Shown here piece by piece: positions 11,269-23,560 of a stretch of 64,000 nucleotides of DNA. The stretch's first letter is position 1. Every line of letters begins with the position of its first letter. This DNA is from Byssothecium circinans (lineage: Eukaryota > Ascomycota > Dothideomycetes > Pleosporales > Massarinaceae). The position numbers and the translations under genes were made by a program. The notes under the pieces are model-generated. The model was not told the origin of the DNA and did no database searches. It worked only from the letters and a program-made list of their open reading frames with translations. Location: NCBI GenBank assembly GCA_010015675.1, contig ML976991.1, positions 747,352-811,351 of the forward strand. Reading direction: 5' to 3'.

Positions 11269-14093
11269 GCGTAGAGGAACCATTGCTGAGCTCGTATACA
11301 TGAGCACACAGGGGTCTACAATCATTGGATAGAGACGGACATCGTTGGTTTGGACATATGGTTGAAGATGTACAAGTCCTTGTTTGAGGCGGAATGCATG
11401 GTTTTGCATTTTGGATTCAGCATGAGGTTGTTTAGAAGGTGGGGAAGTCCTTGCAACTACGTTGTTAGATTTAGTTGCGTTTGTACTTACTATTCGAAAG
11501 CCTATTAATATGACTTTATCATTTTTACGCTTTCAACATCTGAAGTACGCTTAACAATCTCGCTTGACTTCCTCGACTCTTACTCTTGTATGCCTACAGC
11601 ATTATTACGCACTTGGTCTTAACTACATGTAAGCCTTTGCACTTGCGTAGTGAGCTGTAAAATTTCGTATCCCGCACATCTTCCATAGTTTCTTAGCTCA
11701 GCTCCGACGCTCAACCGTAGCATATAACTCCAGTTCAGTAAGCGTTAGCAAAGGACAGCCACTAATCCGATATCAATTTCGCACTGTTGACCAGACCTGT
11801 CATCGTATCTTGAGTTCGATTCTATGGTTCCGCAAGACCAAAATGAGGACAAGAAGAACGCGGTGTAGGGCTTCTGGGATGAGCAGCCTTGGATGATGGA
11901 TGCTTATAGTATGGCCATATTGCTTGAATTTGGCCTTGGTCTGGTGATCTGGGATAGTTCGAAGGAAAGAGGCATTCATGGCAGAGCAAGGACCGATTAG
12001 GATATTGTATGAGTGGAGATTACTTTCGCGACGTACAACGGTAGGAAGGTCCTTAACTAGCCATCCATTTTCTTTTTCAAAAATTTGTCAAGCCCTTTTC
12101 AATTTTGGTCTACCTCATACCTTGATTCGTGAGCTTCTAATAATCTTTCAGTTTTCACTATAGGTTTGTATATACCCTCCTTTTTGAATTCCAACGAGTA
12201 CTTCTGATCTCCCGTTAATGAGGATGATATTAGGGACTTACAAGATCCTCTAAACCTTCCCTCTCACCCCTTTTTAGCTCTCTCTGCAAGGAGTAGGATC
12301 ATATGTTGGGTTCTTATTGTCATCTTCTTGATACCGCATAGGAGGTGAGGAAAGGATACCCAACCACCGAACTTTCTCTAGTGAAAAATATCGTACATAA
12401 GACGACCCTTTCCGCGAGGCGGAAATGTTCCATCGCCGCGCATCTCGCACATCAGTACCATAGGTACCTACACACAAGTGGAAGTGAACCATAATTTCCA
12501 ACACATGTGACCTCGCATTAGACATCACGCTCCGATATACAGCTAACATTTGAACCCACAAATCCAACGCCAATTTGCAGAACGCTCATGTATCCGTGAC
12601 ATTCAGGCGTCCAACTACCCACACCACACCACTCATGCACCCTCAGTTGACTCCGCCGCAGGGACCCGAGCCACTGACCCAAGCATCTGATGTGCTGTTA
12701 GTATGTTACTGTACCCCGCTGCGCCCAGCGCCCATTATTGTTGCATGTACTCTAGAAACCCCAGGTGCCGTCATCGAAAGCGCCATCTCGTGAACGCACA
12801 GTAGGTGGCGCCGTGCATCGTAGATGAATTGTGAATTGCTCGTGAAATCGTGACGGCTTGCATAACACTTCCAATATTACACGCACTCTTCCTACGTCGG
12901 GTTCAATCCCTTGGGCATGTGATCCAGCGAAAACTAATCTCAATCCCGCCGTACTAATCCCTCAACGCACAAGACGACGAGTAACACAATCTGTATAAAC
13001 ATCCCTAATCGAGTCCTTCACATCCATGATCGCGAGACAGTCAGTCTAGGCAATAAAGCCTGTGAACCTTGTTTCGCTCTTCTTCGAGATTCGTGCCATG
13101 GAAACACCAGTCTAGATCGACGAAATCATGACAATGTCATGACAGTTCGTGTTGTGCGTACGATAAAAGAAAAGCGCAAATTGTCAGAAGGATGCAGCGA
13201 CACAATGCACGGCTTTGCTCTCGCAGCTTGGATGGGGATGCAAAAGTCTAGACTCGGAAACTCAATAAGATGCATCACCATTCAATTTCCCACTGCTTTT
13301 CTAAGCTCCTGCATAAAATAATACCGGTACTGACATCAATCCAATAACCCTAAACTTTCAAGGAGCTCACCTCTTTCCACCTCTCCGAGTTCAGCTCACT
13401 CATTCACAACACGAGATCCAGTTCCTCCATTTGGTACACGCCGACTTTGTACTCTTATGTGTCTCGCTTCCCATGTACTACACGAGGGCGGGGGCGTGCC
13501 ATGCCTCCAGTCGTGTTTCATTTGTGCGTGATACAGACTAACACCTGTTTTACGCTTAGAGGAAGACGGGTCGCACCCGTCACACGTGGGCGGTGGGCCG
13601 GAGCTAAAAATGTTGTGTATTTATTGTACGAGGACGCGACCGCTGTGGTGGGATCGAGGGACAGCGGTACCGGAGGGAAGGAAGGCGTTCTTAGTCAGAT
13701 GAACTTGTGTCGGCCGACTGGATCGAGGACGCTGAGGTGAAGCATTAGGACTGAGTTGTTGTTCGTTGAGCGTAGTCGGGATGGTCGAGTATCGGACGGT
13801 GAGGGACAGCGACGCGGACTTCGGCCCCAAGAAGTTGTAGCTAGAGGGTGAGGACAGAGATAATACTTCCAGAAGAAATACAAGACATGAGTGCGAAGGA
13901 TAGTAAGAATCGGAACTGGCAATAAACCAGCCCGCGCGAATAAATATTGACTATTGATATATCCGTGTTCAACCACAATCAATGCGATCGCGCACCATTC
14001 ATTACACACCATCAACATCATCTCTCCATGACAATCATCTCGCCGTGCCAATATGAACCTTTGAACTTCGTGCCTAAAGACCAAGCCAGAAGC
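11269..14093. other. gene-poor stretch of about 2.8 kb
   Basis: No reading frame above about 130 codons occurs and none has a recognisable motif. There is no visible transposase, long terminal repeat or tRNA. The sequence has ordinary base composition rather than the strong AT bias of heavily RIP-mutated repeats. It may hold 3' regions, non-coding RNA or old, unrecognisable sequence. Confidence 0.4.
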
Positions 14094-15885
14094 TTAAACA
14101 GTCTCCGTCTTGCCCTGGACCGTGTCGACCGGTACCTCGATGTGCTTTTCGGCGAGGTGCATGTCAGCGGCGAAGGTGGAGTGCGGCTTCCACTTGGAGG
14201 AGGTGCGGGGGGTGGATTCCTCCAACATCTTGTCGACCTGCTCGAGGGTAAGACCCTTAGTCTCAGGGACGAAGAAGAAAGCGAAGAGGACTGATATGTC
14301 TGTTAGCTCATGCGACGATGGAACATCAAATGAGGATTTGACTTACAAGAGATGCAGCAGAGACCGCCCCACATGAAGAAGACGTTGGAGCCCAACTTAG
14401 CAGAGTTAGGCTGGTCGGCGACCAGGTAGGGGGTGATGACACCGATGATGCAGTTCCAGAACCAGTTGGAGGAGGTGGCGAGACCGACACCGCGAGAACG
14501 GATGGTGAGAGGGAAGATCTCACCGATGACGATCCAGGCACAGGGGCCCCAGGTGATGGCGAAGGAGGAGATGTTCAAGCAGATGAATGCGATCATAGCC
14601 TTGGTGGCAGAGTCGTTGCCATTACCAGGCTTGCCAGCGGTTGCACCGATTATACCGACGATGAACTGGAAAGTGATCATCAATGCGGCGCCATAGATGA
14701 GGAGAGTACGGCGACCAAGCTTCTCAACGAGGACGAAAGAGAGTGGAGTGGACAGCACGTTGACGAGTGTAGTAATCAGCGAGATCATGAAGGGGTTGCT
14801 GATAGTGCCGAGCTGCTGGAAGAAAACAGTGCCGAAGTAGAAGATGAAGTTGATACCGGTAAGCTGCTGCATCATTTGCATGATTATGCCAAGGGTGGTA
14901 CGGCGAGCATTGGATGATGGCGAGCTGATCTTGCCTTCGAAGCAGGAGGCCCAGGAGCCAAGGTAACTGGTTTGCGCAGTAATGGACATCTCGTACTCGT
15001 GGTTGGCGATGATTTCAGCGAGTTCGTCCTGAATGTACTCGGAGTCGACAGCCTGGCCACGAACGCGAGCAAGAGCCTTAGCGGCCTTGTCAAGCTTGCC
15101 CTTCTTGACAAAGAAACGAGGGGAGTCGGGAAGGAGGATAAGTCCTATAGCGAGAATAATTGCCCACAAGAATTGGACGGCGATCGGGATACGGTAGGAC
15201 CCAGTGTCACGGCGGTTCTGCGTCGCATAGACGACACAGTTGGCAAGCAATATACCGACGGTAATGCAGAACTGGTAACCAGCAACAACGGCACCACGGA
15301 CCTTACGGGGAGCAATCTCAGACATGTACCTTGGTGTTGATTAGCATTCGACTTCAATAGGTGAGTTTCTTCTTCCACTTACAAGATGACAATGGCAGAG
15401 ATGAACCCGACACCGAAACCGGCAATGAGACGACCAGCGACCATAACGTTGAGACCAGTAGAAGCAGTCTCGAGGATACCACCGACGGCGAAGATAGCAC
15501 AGCCCAGAATGATAGTCAACCGACGACCGATAAAGTCGGCAAGGTCACCGGCAATGATGGCTCCAAAAAAGGTACCGGCGGAGAGAATCGAGGTTGTCAA
15601 GGATTGCTGCGATGAAGAAACAACGAAAGCCTTCTTGTAAGCCTTGTAGGCCTCATCGTCTGGGCTGACACCAGGGAACTTGACGTCGGGGTATTCAAGC
15701 CCCGTGTATTGTTTGATGAAGAATTCCATCCCCAGCACACCTCCCATCCATCCAGTGTCATAACCGAAGAAGATACCCCCAAACGCCGCGAACGCGACGA
15801 TGAGGTAGGCGCGGACGGTCACGGGCGCCTCAACGCGGTTGATGTCTGTCGTGCCGGTAACGGCAACAACTCCTCCACCAGGCAT
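14094..15885 (-). CDS. MFS sugar porter (hexose transporter family)
   Basis: Three exons (15885-15383, 15329-14347, 14290-14094) give 560 aa, the usual length of fungal hexose transporters. Twelve hydrophobic segments are expected and the family signatures are present: GYDTGWMGG in TM1, DFIGRR after TM2, a sugar-transport signature over GRLIAGFGVGF followed by EIAPRKVRG, PDSPRF after TM6, QQLTGINFIFYFG in TM7, and VPETKGLTLEQVD near the end. The first ATG of the exon (15939) is 18 codons upstream, but the start at 15885 (MPGGGVVAV) matches the family better. Exon junction 1 falls inside the sugar-transport signature and restores it exactly. Inferred role: proton-coupled or facilitated hexose uptake at the plasma membrane; the substrate cannot be read from sequence. 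It is isolated between two gene-poor stretches. Confidence 0.92.
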
Positions 15886-18813
15886 GATTGAAGATGTAGT
15901 GCTGCTTTGCTGAAGGGGAAAGAAGGTTGAAGCTCGCACACGCGATCCACCTGAGTAAAAAGAGCAGAGAGCAGGAGGGCGCCTTGAGAGGAAGTCGTTG
16001 CCGTGCGGGAACTCCAGCTTTTAATGTCAGGACCCCGGCACTGGTGATACTGCAGCACGGTGGCTTCTGGTAATGGGTAACAGTAACATTGTCATTATTA
16101 GACTAGCCCAAATAGGCTGGAGCTCCGTGTTAGTTCTTCTAGAAGGATTCAGACCACCTCACACGCGGTCCATCGCGCGTCTGTCCTGGCGCTCATACGC
16201 AAGGGTGAAGTAGATCTGTGTTAGCCATGAGTGCCATAGCCCATGAAAGACCAGTCTTAGTTCTCGAATATTATCGACGGACGTTATCCGAAGAAAGAGT
16301 ATTCCATGACTTTCTTACGGCCCCCAAGTTCTCGTGCATGTTGCTCCAAAAGGATCGATCCAACGTGTGGTCCGGGTGAGATTGGGGCACCTGGGGGAGG
16401 CGCGAAAGCTAGGGCGCTAAGCGGAGCAAGCATCCGTCCAGGAGGCCTTACAGAAGCTTCATCGCCGCAGGCCTTTCCCCGGCGATTCCCTGATCATAGC
16501 CGAGGCCACAATTTTGGGCAAGCTGCAGAGAGATTGCGGGTTAGGCTAACGGTATTGATTGGATCGTTTCAACGTTGAGTCCTGCACGAGTGCATCCTCC
16601 GGTCGATGTTCAAGCCGCTGCTATTCCTCCCGCGCATCACGTTGCTTAGCAAAAACCGTGGACTATACGAATGGTGCATATGACCGCAGAGCTCAGCTGG
16701 TCTCCAATGTTGCCTTACGAGTGAAAACAGTGGGCCGGTGGGAACCGCGCCGCCTTTCCTCAGATACAATTAATGAAGAAATGAGCAACGATCAGAACCT
16801 CTCTGATCCATATAGAGGTTTGCATATGTATCCCCGTGTCGGACTTTCTCAACGAGATGGATTCCTGGATCGGGGATTTGGGTGTTGTTCGCCCAGAATA
16901 CGGAGTACGGTGGTATACGGTCGGATCTCACTGCTCAGACGTTGCAACTTGCCAGGCATTTCCCGCGTTCAAGCATTGTTTCGCGTGCATAACCGCCTGC
17001 CATAAACCAAATCTAATATCGACGAGAAGCTCTGATTGGTCCAATGTCCGAGTGCCAGGCGTTTGGAAGAACACCATCTTCCAATGACCGTTGTCGTTCA
17101 GCCGTGACACATGCGCTGCCTCCTGGAGATCATAGCTTAGCCCGCCTTTTTTTGTTTTTGCGTTGCACCTGTGCCGCGGCTCTGCCGCATCGAAGCGTGT
17201 CTCAGAGGAAGGTGCTTTTCGGGGGAGACGATGAATGATGGTGGTGCGCTCAGCACTGGTGGCGTCTTTAGTGCTGTCACCATTCCTCTTTGCTAGCCAC
17301 ACCCGAGCGGCGCATCTGGAGAACCCCTGTGCATGACCTTTCGACAACGGCCTTCACATGCGTGTCACCAGACGTGGGTGGCCTCTCCTATCCGAATCCA
17401 GGCGAGAGTCTTCATAGAGGACGTCGAGTGGCATCCAGCTTGGCGTTGTCCGTCTTTCCCGCGACAGTTCCAAGCTTAGTCATGTAGGCTGGTTGCGGCA
17501 AAGACGGAGTAGATCCAGGAACTAACAAATTCTTTGCAGAAATGCAAAGAATAATGCGAGCTTTAGCATCAGCTGCTGACTCCGGGCCAATCTGAACGCG
17601 TAGCGCCATCTCCCCCATCTTCCTCCATGGGGAAAATGTCAGATAGACGTTAGTGCAGAAGAAGTAACATCTCCGAATTAGAAAGCTCCAACAACGTGAT
17701 CTCGCCTCGGCGTTAGACTCTCTCCAATGCCCGGGATCCACTTAGTACGGTTCGTTCATCGTCGAGATTTGGGCCAAAACGGAATGCTTGGGCTCCACAG
17801 CAGAATGTTTCTCCAGGCCCTCGGGTTCGAGAAGACTTGCGGCTGACAACAAGGTTCCACGGTTCACTGTAAGTAAGGGCCATGAAGAGTTCACGTTAGA
17901 GGAAAAGGTTGCTTGGAAGAGTCACGCCTCCGGAAGACATTAGTCGTTCCAATGGTCTCCCTGGAGGTGGTGGAATTCAACACCATGCGAGACACTTTGG
18001 TCTGGCTCCTGAGGTGGGTCTCGAACGACGTCGTCTTGATGAACTCCACTTGGGGTCTTCGGGACATTTGTCTGGACTCTCCATGCGATGATACTCGAGG
18101 CAGAATAGCGGCCGCATCCGGTTGAACCGCGGTTCTCACGATTCAGCTCCACGCTTTAAAAATGCCATGCGAGGCCCCACACTGATAATCGCACAACGAT
18201 GCTCGGGGGCTGTTCGACCGTGGTGTTGGGAGCTTGCATTCTTGGGTCGTATGACCTTGTTCTCGGAAAGCATGCCGGCACTTGGTAGCGGCTTGCAGGC
18301 GCTCACCTGATGTCCACACGTTAGTATCTTATCTGGCTCCTACAATGACAGAACACTACTTGAACGCGATGCTTCGCGCCTTGCGATCTACTAAAAGAAC
18401 GGATTCGCCTGGCTGGTGGTCGTGTGCGCTGTTACCCAATGGATCTCGGACCCGGCAAAGGCCGCCGTGTACGTAATTAGCCAACGACAGTATCTGCTCG
18501 ACGGAAATGGTCCGAAATTTGCGTTCTTCTAGGTCGAATGGTAGTTGCTCAGCGACGACTTGCGGAGATTGGAACTCGGGGAAGAAAAGGGAAAAGAAAA
18601 AGGAGATAAAGATGTGAAGAGATTCACGAGGTAGTGAGATTTGACAGCTGTCGCCTGCGAGCTCACGCTTTCCCTGACCTTGTCGTCACTAACAGAAGGT
18701 ACGATGGATGTGGAAGGAACATCCCTCCAGGACTTTGCAACCTCCTGTTCTCCTTTTCTCCATACGTTATTCTGCGCCCTGAAGCAAGTATCGGAACGTC
18801 TCCTATTCCTCCA
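15886..18813. other. gene-poor stretch of about 2.9 kb
   Basis: The part next to 15886 should hold the transporter promoter. Several frames of 60-150 codons overlap on both strands (for example 16559-17005 and 16928-17347), but none shows a domain, a consistent splice pattern or conserved-looking composition. No terminal repeats were seen by eye. Confidence 0.4.
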
Positions 18814-20644
18814 TCACTCAAAGCTTCTGACCTTATCAACATCCTTCCAGTCATGCTTCATTGCTTTCCTTGACCCCTTCCGTTTCAAGCCTACTTTGTT
18901 CTTCTTCTTCTTCGCAGTCCCAGCTTTTGTTTTACCTCCTTTGCTACCCAACCCCATCGCATCTAGGCAGCCTACGCCAACTCTCGGCACGGTCCGAGCG
19001 ACTGCACTGACCACAGACTTTCTTGGTGTCTTCTTTGACGGTGTATTCTCACCATAAGAGAGGTCAAGGGCCAGATCCACAGGACTCATAGTCTCAGTAT
19101 ACGCTTTGAAATCATCCACGAGTCGTTGCTGATCGTCACTCAAGCTGAAGGCATGTGGCTTCCTTCGAGATCGTGCAGAGAGAAAAGTGTGACGTGAAGA
19201 GGCGGATTTCAGGGCGCGTGTCGAACTAGTAGGAGTTTGAGAAGATGTAAGGGAGTCTCGCGAATGCTCAGTTAGAGTACTTAGTGAGCTGTGGTATGCG
19301 CACTTTTCGTCGCACGGGTAAGTCGGAGCCGTCCCGACAGAGTTGTGTGATGGCCTGCTCTTTCGTCTTAAAGAAGAAGTTTGTGATCGTAGAGGTTCAA
19401 TTTGTGTTTGAGGCGGTGAGGTAGCCGTTTGATAAGACGGGGGAGCAGCCAGTGGGGCGGGGGAGATCGGTTTGTGTGAAGAACGAGATGATGGAGGTTG
19501 TGGTAGTGATCGTTGATATGGCGTGGGAGGGGAGTATGTTGACCCCACCTGACGTTGGGTAATGGCTGATGGCGGAAGCCTTCGACATGGTACAGTAGTA
19601 GGCGGCTGAACTAGTGGGTGCGATCTAAGTTCTGCGGAACTGGATTGTGCAGTGACTGGGGGCACTGCGGTTTGTGATGGTCCCGTGTGGTGATATGTAT
19701 TGGCAGTTGTTTGTTGGACTGGTGCCAACGCCTGGCTAGCTGTAGGTTCTGACTGTGGAGGCTTAGGAAGCGGAATTGATGGAGGCGAAGTGGCCGGCGC
19801 TGGAGGAAGTGGGCTGCCAACCTGTGGTATAGTGGCCGACGCTTTCTCGTTATTCTCCTTTGCCTTTTCTTCTTCAGTCTTTTCCTTGACCGCCGTTCCC
19901 CCTACCTTCCTCACCCTCTCTTCCCTTCTCTCAACCTCAAGTTCCAATATTCTCTTTCCCATTTCCACTCTGCCTCTCAGAGCGTCGTCATTGATATCAA
20001 AGTATACACCTAGTGTGTGGATTGCAGGGTTAGCCAAGCTCATGCAGGACATCATCGGCGCTCCGTCGCGAAACGCCAACAGTGAATGTTCGCAGAACAT
20101 GATTCAGAGTCGCTTACCCCAAACTCCAGGCCTTTCTTCGACAGCACACCATCCCTCCCATCCTTGAAATGTTACCCTTCGACCGACGCTGGTGCAATCG
20201 AATGGCCCTGTAAAATTTCCCTCCGCGTCCTTACGCACCCCATATCGCAACTGGTACGTCGTCGCATCGACAAAAATCCAATTCATTATGGGCAAGTCGG
20301 CCGATATCCTCGTAACCATGCCTTCATGCGAGCTATCGGGGTAGGGCAGGTAGTATCCGCATGCGATGCAAAGGACGCTGGGGTCGTCCTCCCATTCTTG
20401 GGTCCCGGAGTCGATGAAGATCTAGCGATTTTGTCAACATTGCAAGGCACAGGGGATGACAATTACGCACTCGCCCATCTCTGAGAATGAAAGGTCTGTT
20501 GTTGATCTCGCGAGCGCATGGAGACAACTTGATGCAATGTGCGATGAAGTTGCATCGACGAGCTCGATGTTCTTCCCTCTTCTCCTTGGACTGACTTTGT
20601 CGAATAGCTTCCTGCGTTCCGAGAATGCCCGGTGTAACAGCCAT
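18814..20644 (-). CDS. conserved fungal protein of unknown function with an ordered N-terminal domain
   Basis: Three exons (20644-20471, 20421-20118, 20009-18814; introns 49 and 108 nt) give 557 aa. Residues 1-190 form a well-ordered domain. I recall similar fungal proteins of unknown role with the same landmarks: TPGILGTQEAIRQ at the start, CGYYLPYPDSSHEGMVTRI, then FTGPFDCTSVGRRVTFQGW and WGVYFDINDDALRG. The two splice junctions rebuild this domain, which is the main support for the model. Residues 165-215 are charged and helical (LELEVERREERVRK). The rest is Pro/Ser-rich, disordered and ends in a strongly basic stretch (KAGTAKKKKNKVGLKRK) that could act as a nuclear localisation signal. 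I assign no function. Confidence 0.82.
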
Positions 20645-21481
20645 GGCGAGCAAGATGGACATAACTACAGTCTGGCGTAGGAATGCGCAAACATATGGAG
20701 AGAAACTGTGTACTGACTGTTTCTCTCAGGACCTGATCACGCGATATTTGTTTCGGCACATTTCGTCAACTCCTGTCCTCTTATTCAGAGTCATATCGGG
20801 AGTTTCTTCTTCTACGTAACTCGAAACTGCAGCCAAGTTGGTTGCCGCAGTTACACACCCGACAAACCTGCCTCTTTTCTTTTATGACATGGCGCTATCG
20901 TTACTGGCACCACTCTTGTTCAGCGATACTCCATGCGCGCATTCGCTAGCAACCGAGAGTTCCCGACAAACGTCAGCTTTGACGTGTATCGTTATGGTCT
21001 GATTTGTGAACATGGTGTGTTGCGCATGCGCGTAGGGTCGGTTCGGACCGCACACGAACTGTCCCTGGATGTTTCACTCGCCTATAAAATGGTGTCTGAT
21101 TGGTTCTCCATACAGATGGGAAACTCTAGCTCGAGATGTTCGGGCAGAGGGAAAGATTGGGTGATCTGATGGCTGCAGCTTAGTTGCAGAAGATGTGGGC
21201 CAGCCGCCGAAGGCCTACGATGTGATCCTAGCACGAGGCTGGAGGCGCAGCACGAGTGTACAACCCAAGTGCCGATGAGACTTACCGACGACTTTGTAAC
21301 CATCGTCAGGATGGCAGATGGGAATTAGATGAAGATGTGATGGGAATATATAAGGCCTAGAGGTTTTCGATGGAGAAGGAGCATCACAGCACCAAGATCT
21401 TCAGCTCCACACTCCAGATCCAATACACCAACCCACATCTCCATCTTATCCGTCTCAATTTCAAGTTTAAACTCGGTCAAT
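20645..21481. promoter_or_regulatory. divergent intergenic region with TATA boxes
   Basis: The region separates the divergent genes at 20644 (minus) and 21482 (plus). TATATAA at 21347-21353 lies about 130 bp before the small plus-strand gene. A second TATAAA occurs at 21083-21088. No other gene is seen. Confidence 0.5.
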
Positions 21482-21873
21482 ATGTCTGCTCCTGCGTAAG
21501 ATACCCTAAGTCTTTCCATACTGTTCCAGCACTGACAAGTTTCCAGCAGCACCCAACAGTCCATGTACGAACTCCCCTCCTCCTTCCTTCCTCAGTAGTT
21601 CCGTCACATGATCACCCCTTCAATCCGCTCCAACTCACAATCTGCAGGCAATCCGAGTATGGCCAAGCCAATGGCAACCGCCGTCTCGCAACCATCGTCC
21701 CGCCGCCAAACTCAGCCTTGCACCAAGCTCCGGGCACCCTTCTCAAAGGTGCGACTGACAGTGAAGGCAATCTGAAGGATGCCAGCTTGATGGTCGGCAT
21801 CAAACTTGACCTCGAGGCGGAGATTCATTTGACGGCCAGAGTCAGAGGTGATATTACGATCGGCCTTTACTAA
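21482..21873 (+). CDS. small conserved fungal protein (85 aa), function unknown
   Basis: Three exons: 21482-21495 (14 nt), 21547-21564 (18 nt) and 21648-21873. The product is 85 aa and starts MSAPA. The last 50 residues carry a conserved-looking block (LATIVPPPNSALHQAPGTLL, then DASLMVGIKLDLEAEIHL and a final DITIGLY) that I remember from small uncharacterised ascomycete proteins. Frame is kept only if both tiny exons are used: 14+18 nt gives phase 2 into exon 3. The acceptor of intron 1 is a tandem CAGCAG, so exon 2 may begin at 21547 or 21550, adding or dropping one Ser. No transmembrane segment or signal peptide is seen. It lies next to the SET gene, 3' end to 3' end. Confidence 0.78.
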
Positions 21874-22164
21874 GGGAGACGACATATGTGGTAGTTTCGG
21901 CTGTGTTCGAGAAGGATGCCCGAGTACACAGAGTGCTGGGCTAATAGGAGGGAAACAGATTGAGTTGTTCCGGTGCGGAGATTGTGGGTGGTTTCGGTAG
22001 TGTGCTTTGACAATAATGACTGACGATTTGCGAGTTTCTGCCCTTGACTCTGGCTTCGTGTTGTGTGAATTCTCTTTCCTTTGGGATTTCTGTATGAGCT
22101 TACTAGGAAAGGTTTGGCGACCCATCAGTGGGTCCATGCTTCCTTTTTGCAGGATGCCTCATGG

Positions 22165-23260
22165 CTACAAGGGAGGTAGTCCGCGCGATATCTTCAATCG
22201 TATCGCAACCGCGCGATCAGCCTCATCCTTTCTTCCCCACAGCTTCAACGCAGCGCACAATTTCTCTATCCATCTTTGCTGAGCTACAGCTAGCACAGCA
22301 AGCTCAAGATTGCTGGTTGTCTGGAAGGAAAGTGCCAACGGCAAGATCCCAGGTTCCATCCTCTTTACCGTAAAGTCGTCCAATAAACCTTCATTCTCCA
22401 AAAGAACCATAGTGAGAAGCCTGTATATCAGCCTAGCTGACAAGGGGATGTTGAACGCCTCCGCGTTTCTCTTGAGTTCTGCATCGAATATAATGGAGGA
22501 CACGCATTCGTCGAGGTCGGTACCATGGAGAAGATATTGCAATCCCCGTATAAGCATCCGACGCATGTCACTCAGGGTCTGAAAAGGCGTTCCAGGAAGA
22601 CAAGCTTTGCAGTTGCATACAAAGCGTAGTTGTAAGTGTCGATCCTCTCTGGTCCTACATCCGAAGTCCGTATTATAGCAGATGGTAATCTCTTCACCTT
22701 TCAAGATATCACTGAACGCATAACTCGTCATGGCCGTACCCTTATGTATTGGTACCCCTGCATTCGGCAGACACGAGTGATTGAAGCGCGAGTGCAGCAA
22801 ATACAACCCGTGTCCGGGAGGATCCGTTGTCGCGAAGGAGTTCTCAGAAAAAGCGCCTTCCATGGAGGTGAAGTATACGGAGGCATTGTCGCGAAGGAGG
22901 GAGAACTGTGCCTTGGAGGCTGGTGATAGTTGTTGGAATGCGCGTCGAAGATCGTGTTCTGTGATGAAATCATGGTGTTTCTGGATATGGAAGAACGGCT
23001 TTTCGATCAGAATTGTGGATCCTTTAGGAATGTTCTTTGTAGCGAAGGCACCCCAGCCCTTGCCGGGTGATGCTTTCAGAGTGAAAGGTGCATTGTCGGG
23101 GATGTTGAGGTGGTGATAGGCTAAAATGGGTTAGTTGCAATGATGCCAAATATACAACTTACTCATACGAGTCATCTCGAGGACGCGAGGCTCGCGAATC
23201 TAGTGACTTACGGTGGTCCGGAACTTGCTTGTCTACTTGTGAATTCCTATTGGACTGCAT
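22165..23260 (-). CDS. SET-domain protein, probable lysine methyltransferase
   Basis: Two exons (23260-23212 and 23120-22165, intron 91 nt) give 334 aa. The SET domain starts at about residue 33 (GKGWGAFATKNIPKGSTIL), continues to the cofactor- and substrate-site motif NHSCLPNAG at 130-138, the catalytic-side Tyr in EEITICYN, and a post-SET cysteine cluster (FVCNCKACLPG). The remaining C-terminal half is helical with no recognised domain. The pattern fits the SMYD/SET5-like class, often found in small fungal SET proteins, although an MYND finger is absent. Exon 1 encodes only 16 residues and was chosen because it is the only ATG that joins in phase. The histone or non-histone target is unknown. 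Confidence 0.85.
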
Positions 23261-23560
23261 GCTGCTGTGGGAGTATTGGGCGTTTAAGGCGTTACTAGCT
23301 GATGGCTCTGGGACGTCAGTTCATGGTGTCGGTGGTCAAAAGCCATTTGTGCCTGAAGACATCAAGCGAAGGTGACACAGCATAGAGATAGCAAACGAAG
23401 TCCAGGAGTAAGTCGTTCACGTGGTAATCGAAAATGGAGGTGAAGGGAAAAGTGGGCGTGCGCGCCACTGTGGCTGTGCTTACATAATTTTCCGCACTCG
23501 GTGCAAAATCCCAAAGGAAAGCTCAACCCTCCCTCGTCGCACATTCAAGCCAACACCACC
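23261..23560. promoter_or_regulatory. short divergent promoter between the SET and eIF3k genes
   Basis: The 300 bp hold the two start regions. No further element could be assigned with confidence. Confidence 0.35.

Noticed and set aside
12890..12920. B-box-like GGGTTCAATCCC, possible tRNA
   Set aside because: The flanking bases do not form a T-stem and no acceptor stem or A box was found at a suitable distance.
15886..15939. 18-codon longer N-terminus of the sugar porter
   Set aside because: It adds a segment not typical of the family; the start at 15885 fits better, but usage cannot be proven from sequence.
16559..17347. overlapping frames on both strands that might be a degenerate transposable element
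   Set aside because: No transposase, reverse transcriptase or terminal-repeat signal could be seen.
18641..19057. 138-codon plus-strand frame
   Set aside because: It is antisense to the C-terminal exon of the conserved fungal protein and has no domain or splice partner.
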